From a virus: DNA of 32,802 nt. The notes under the pieces are model-generated. The model ran no database searches and was not told where the DNA came from. It was given only the letters and a program-made list of their open reading frames with translations. The stretch lies in IMG/VR virus record IMGVR_UViG_3300009180_002083, positions 1-32,802 of that record. One strand, given 5' to 3'. Positions 29,051 to 32,802 of the stretch are shown one piece after another. Each line of letters begins with the position of its first letter. Position 1 is the first letter of the stretch. Made by a program: the position numbers and the translations under genes.

Positions 29051-32000
29051 CTGGTATGATGGTTGTCTTTTGTAAAATAAAATTGCTGATTGCGGTAGCA
29101 TTTTTCTGTAGAGTTTTTCCAGCTGATGCTGTTGTAACACCTCGATCATACCAAGTTCTTCCTGTTTTTCTTATTACCGTGATACGTGTTCCTGCCGGTA
29201 TTGCTTTTGTTAGCCTTATATAAGAGCTTGTTCCATCCACACTAAATTCTGCTTCTATTTCTTTGCTGCCGTTGGGGCCTAGATCTTCATCAAATACATC
29301 AACAGGGTTTTTACGTAATCTAGTGCCAGCTACAAATATTTCTAATTGATCACACGGTCCGTATATCACAGGAATGTTAGGGCCGCCGGTTGCAGTGTCA
29401 ATTCCACGGTACCATGAGCTTCTAATTCCTTGTGTAGGAATAAAATCTAAAGGACCAACTAATAGTGTGCTACCGTCGCTGACAAAATCCAAGCGGTGTT
29501 GTGTTTCATTATACGGAATAGTTTCTAAAGGTCCGCTGTCTGTTACAAAACTACCCGCTGCGTGAATTGCCGCAATAGAAGTTCCTAGACTACCTCTACG
29601 AAGTTGTGTAAGTACATTTCCGGACTTTTGCAAATATTCTATTCTTTCATTGTTGACATACACAATACCCGACACCGGTCGGTCTGTGGGATCATATAAT
29701 TGATCGCCATCAATCACTGTGATACTTTGATCGTAATAATTTAATGCTACGGCTAGTTTAACATCATTTCTACTGTAGCGTTTGAAATGATATATGTTCA
29801 ACATATCTTTATAAATTTCATATGCACTAGGAAATCTATAAATGTCATTGCCAAATTCAACAATTTTTACATCATCGTCAATAGTTGTTTCAACATTTAG
29901 ATATACTACACCTCTTGGCAGAGATACACTAAAATCACGATCCTGTGTTTGTCTCACTCCATTTACATAGACCCATACATAACTTGAATTTATAGGAGTT
30001 CTAGAAAGTTGATATTGAACTTTTCCTCCTGAAAATTGATCAGATACAATGTCCGCACTAGGATATTCACTAAACCAAACAATTTCAATTATATCTTTTG
30101 TAGTGCTGTCATCATTGTTTTCCAGAGTGGCCATAATTGCATCTGTAAAAACAATTTCATCACTGTCTATTTGATAATCTGCAAAAGCTGTGACAACAAT
30201 TCTAATAACATCACCTACATCTAGAATATCTGAGCGCACTGTAATAATATTAGATCCAGAATTAAGTGTATAGTCTACCACCTGAATCGTTGGATTGTTG
30301 TTGACAAATACTCGAATATCAGGATAAGTTATCGAACCTGGAAATCTTATTGGATCAACTCCGATGGTAATTTGATTGTTAGTTCCATCGTAGACTGTTA
30401 ACACAGTATCAGGTCCTTTGACCTGTTGGCCATTGATGTTTATCAATAGGTTAGATACGGCTGAGGCCCTAGACAAATTAACAAATTTATCTACTACAAA
30501 TCTAGTGGTCGATCCATCGTAGACAATGGTTTGATTGTTAACACGAATTATACTCTGTCCTGTAGAGTCTGTGTCTAGACCAGGTCCTAGACATACCACC
30601 TTGACTACACTGTTAGCAGCTGGGGCAATTCCAAACTGTACCAAAGTTTTATCTAGTGTATCTGTAAAATCAGCACTGTCAATAAATCCCACATCAATGG
30701 CGTCACCGTTGACTGTAACCAGTATTGATGAAGTTTGACTGAAAATTGCTTTAGTCAAAAACAATGAGGTCGCTCCGTCTGCAACAAATTCTTGATAGTC
30801 TAATAAATTTATACCTCCTAGACCAAATGCCAGTATTTCAATTATGGTGGCACTGATCGGCACATAGGCAAATACTACCTCATTGGTTTCGTAATCTATG
30901 GTATAATCTTGATATAGTTCTTGTTTGATTTTATTGATATATACAATCACTGAATTATTTTCTACTACATCAATACCTATGGCGTATTTAAATTTTACAC
31001 CGTCTGAATATGCAATGGTATTTTGTATTAGAGCAGATCCTTGCGGATAGGTATGGAACACTTTGATGCTTACACTTTCTAGCACTTGACCAGGAATGTT
31101 TTCTTCAGGTGCTGGAACTTGATCTGGACTGATGAATTTATCACCGTCTATGACAATTTCTTCGGCAGTAAGACCGTTGGCTGTTTGATACGCACCACTG
31201 ATATTTGATAGAGATCCACCACTCAATTTAGTATCTAAAAGATTTACATCAGTAATAGTTACTGATCCGTCACTGTCTAACTTGCGGAAGATCAAGGTAT
31301 CGCCTGGTTCTACACTGATATATTGACCAATTTCAACTACTCTGGTAGATCCATCTCCTACAAATGTGGGCATCTGTGCGTTGGGATTGGTGGCATTTGA
31401 ACTGTCCCAATTTTGAATCCAATTTGGATCATCTACTCTAATTGTTTTAGGGGCTGTGATTCCTGATTCTATAATGACCTGTGGATTTATAGGAGGATCT
31501 GCTGGGCCACCGAGTGTTTGTATATCGCCAGGAATTCTGGTTCCCGAAGGTTTCCAATATACAGAAATCTGTTCTCCCGCTGCAGGAATAAATGGCAATG
31601 TTACTGCAATAGTGCTTCCGTCGGCCACATAATAAAAATCACTGTTAGATTCCACGCTGTCCCAACTGTCAGTAAACCATGGAAGGGCATCCCAGCCGCC
31701 TGTGACATCAAAGGTTGTTCCTTGAATTTGTACACCACCAAAATCTATACCGGTCATTAGTTGTGCCAGTTCATTGCCCTGCATTCCGTCAGTGGGTGCA
31801 TAGTAGTTTTCGATTCTGTTTATACTGTCGAATAATTCTACATTCTTTTCGTAGTTGATTTCTATTATATCACCTAGAGCTGGAGTTGTATTGAAAATTA
31901 GTTTGCCTTTGATCAAACTGTATGTATCTGTTGTGGAAGTATACAATGTGATTGCGTATTCACTGTTCAATACAATTTGATTGTTTTTAGTTATTGAAAT

Positions 32001-32802
32001 TTTGCTCTTGTCTCTGTTAGGTGCATACTGCAATTGAAAGACTGCAGAAAATCCTGTGGCTGTAAAAATTTCAGATTTGGTAAATGTTTGATATATTCCT
32101 TGTTTGGCGACCCTATCAAATTTCACAGTGAGATCAAATGTTCTTACCGCAGTCTCACCAATTATGGCCACGGCCTTGGCAATGCTTTGACTAGTGCCGT
32201 TGCCGCCAACTAGTCTGATACTAGGAGCCTGTGTATAGCCTTGGCCTTTGTTTAGAACCTTTACAGCTACAACACTGCCATTGGCCACAAATGCTTGAGC
32301 TGTTGCTCCGGTACCGTTACCTTCAATTATCACGCTGGGAACTTCTGTGTAATCAGCGCCGCCGTTAGATACAGAAATTTCAGACACAACATATCCGTTG
32401 TTGTCAGTCCACCACTTCCAGGGATAACTGCTGAATTTGTCGCTGGTTGATCTAATAGGTAATATTCTTGAATCTTGAGTAGAATATATTGGAGGTAGAT
32501 CAAAATCAGTGGTTCCCGAATATGAAGTATCCCTATCTGTGTATTTGGATATATATTCTCTAATTGTGGTTCTATAGGGTTTGATTTCTTCTATATATTC
32601 TTGGAAATTTTCTAAATTATCATTTTTATAATTTATTTTTTGCTCTAAATCTCCAACATTGTGGGTAGCGTTTAAGAAACTGGTCTTGAACGCCCAATCA
32701 ATATACGGCTGCTCTACAAAAGCATATCGAATACTAGTAAAGAATAATTTATTCCATTCTACTCTAAGGTCTTCTGTGAAAATATCTTCTTTGGCCGCTT
32801 TA
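29046..32802 (-). CDS. Very large virion structural protein, 5' end cut by window edge
   Basis: At least 1,251 residues are visible; the frame is open to the right edge with no stop, so the true start lies outside (the in-frame GTG at 32387 is probably internal). The first part, near TSFLNATHNV and EEIKPYRTTIREYIS, is helical. The rest is a chain of beta modules with a recurrent DGST or DGxTS turn followed by a hydrophobic strand and VNG or NG (for example FVADGATSLFLTKAI, VYDGSTTRFVVDKF, FVSDGSTLLVGPLD, FSVDGTSSYIRLTKA). This modular pattern is typical of long fibre or baseplate-associated proteins of marine T4-like phages. No catalytic motif is visible. Confidence 0.78.
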   Translation of the reverse strand, partial: KAAKEDIFTEDLRVEWNKLFFTSIRYAFVEQPYIDWAFKTSFLNATHNVGDLEQKINYKNDNLENFQEYIEEIKPYRTTIREYISKYTDRDTSYSGTTDFDLPPIYSTQDSRILPIRSTSDKFSSYPWKWWTDNNGYVVSEISVSNGGADYTEVPSVIIEGNGTGATAQAFVANGSVVAVKVLNKGQGYTQAPSIRLVGGNGTSQSIAKAVAIIGETAVRTFDLTVKFDRVAKQGIYQTFTKSEIFTATGFSAVFQLQYAPNRDKSKISITKNNQIVLNSEYAITLYTSTTDTYSLIKGKLIFNTTPALGDIIEINYEKNVELFDSINRIENYYAPTDGMQGNELAQLMTGIDFGGVQIQGTTFDVTGGWDALPWFTDSWDSVESNSDFYYVADGSTIAVTLPFIPAAGEQISVYWKPSGTRIPGDIQTLGGPADPPINPQVIIESGITAPKTIRVDDPNWIQNWDSSNATNPNAQMPTFVGDGSTRVVEIGQYISVEPGDTLIFRKLDSDGSVTITDVNLLDTKLSGGSLSNISGAYQTANGLTAEEIVIDGDKFISPDQVPAPEENIPGQVLESVSIKVFHTYPQGSALIQNTIAYSDGVKFKYAIGIDVVENNSVIVYINKIKQELYQDYTIDYETNEVVFAYVPISATIIEILAFGLGGINLLDYQEFVADGATSLFLTKAIFSQTSSILVTVNGDAIDVGFIDSADFTDTLDKTLVQFGIAPAANSVVKVVCLGPGLDTDSTGQSIIRVNNQTIVYDGSTTRFVVDKFVNLSRASAVSNLLININGQQVKGPDTVLTVYDGTNNQITIGVDPIRFPGSITYPDIRVFVNNNPTIQVVDYTLNSGSNIITVRSDILDVGDVIRIVVTAFADYQIDSDEIVFTDAIMATLENNDDSTTKDIIEIVWFSEYPSADIVSDQFSGGKVQYQLSRTPINSSYVWVYVNGVRQTQDRDFSVSLPRGVVYLNVETTIDDDVKIVEFGNDIYRFPSAYEIYKDMLNIYHFKRYSRNDVKLAVALNYYDQSITVIDGDQLYDPTDRPVSGIVYVNNERIEYLQKSGNVLTQLRRGSLGTSIAAIHAAGSFVTDSGPLETIPYNETQHRLDFVSDGSTLLVGPLDFIPTQGIRSSWYRGIDTATGGPNIPVIYGPCDQLEIFVAGTRLRKNPVDVFDEDLGPNGSKEIEAEFSVDGTSSYIRLTKAIPAGTRITVIRKTGRTWYDRGVTTASAGKTLQKNATAISNFILQKTTIIPE

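Noticed and set aside
29039-29149. Longer start for the virion protein at 28376
   Set aside because: It would overlap the large virion gene by over 100 bases and adds a Gln/Tyr/Lys-rich segment with no similarity to homologues I know; ATG 29038 is simpler.
1-32802. tRNA genes, CRISPR arrays, insertion sequences or integrase
   Set aside because: Gaps are too short for tRNAs and none shows a cloverleaf; no regularly spaced repeats and no transposase or integrase motifs were seen.

Overview
This window looks like part of the genome of a large tailed phage (contractile-tailed, T4-like), most probably an uncultured marine one. The grounds are: dense, mostly overlapping genes with almost no intergenic DNA; AT-rich sequence; a block of phage nucleotide-metabolism genes; a long run of virion and tail-fibre genes, one with a tail collar domain; and boxes of the form NATAAATA, the late-promoter pattern of T4-like phages, in several of the few gaps. 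I saw no rRNA, tRNA, insertion sequence, integrase or CRISPR array. No stretch over 300 bases lacks a gene. The host cannot be read from the sequence.

There are two opposed arms meeting at about 12,940. The left arm (1 to 12,937) is entirely on the plus strand. It holds small conserved phage proteins of unknown role and a metabolic/DNA set: a MutH/Sau3AI-like endonuclease (2384-2968), a QueD-like tunnelling-fold protein (2958-3353), a GT-B glycosyltransferase (3624-4724), GTP cyclohydrolase I FolE (4767-5510), a cupin (5834-6301), dCMP deaminase (6838-7359), an AbrB-like/MazG-like fusion (7340-7807), the radical SAM enzyme QueE (7794-8648) and a FEN-type 5'-3' exonuclease/RNase H (9085-10071). 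FolE, QueD and QueE are the first three steps from GTP to 7-carboxy-7-deazaguanine, so the phage probably makes a 7-deazaguanine precursor. QueC and a DNA transglycosylase (DpdA) are not seen here.

The right arm (12,946 to 32,802) is entirely on the minus strand and reads from the right edge inwards. It starts with a very large virion protein cut by the window edge, then a smaller virion protein, four tandem paralogous fibre-like proteins (one with a collar domain, two sharing a C-terminal domain), two paralogous proteins of about 300 residues, a small conserved protein, four GT-A-like glycosyltransferase-type proteins around one unknown gene, and a radical SAM protein with an N-terminal cysteine-rich 'twitch'-like domain. 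The last seven genes follow the fibres with overlapping or nearly touching ends, which suggests they act late and may modify virion proteins or another late product.

The most interesting combination is the deazaguanine precursor genes together with a MutH-like nuclease gene that overlaps the QueD-like gene. A plausible reading is a phage that alters its own DNA bases and carries a nuclease able to act on unmodified DNA. That link is inference.
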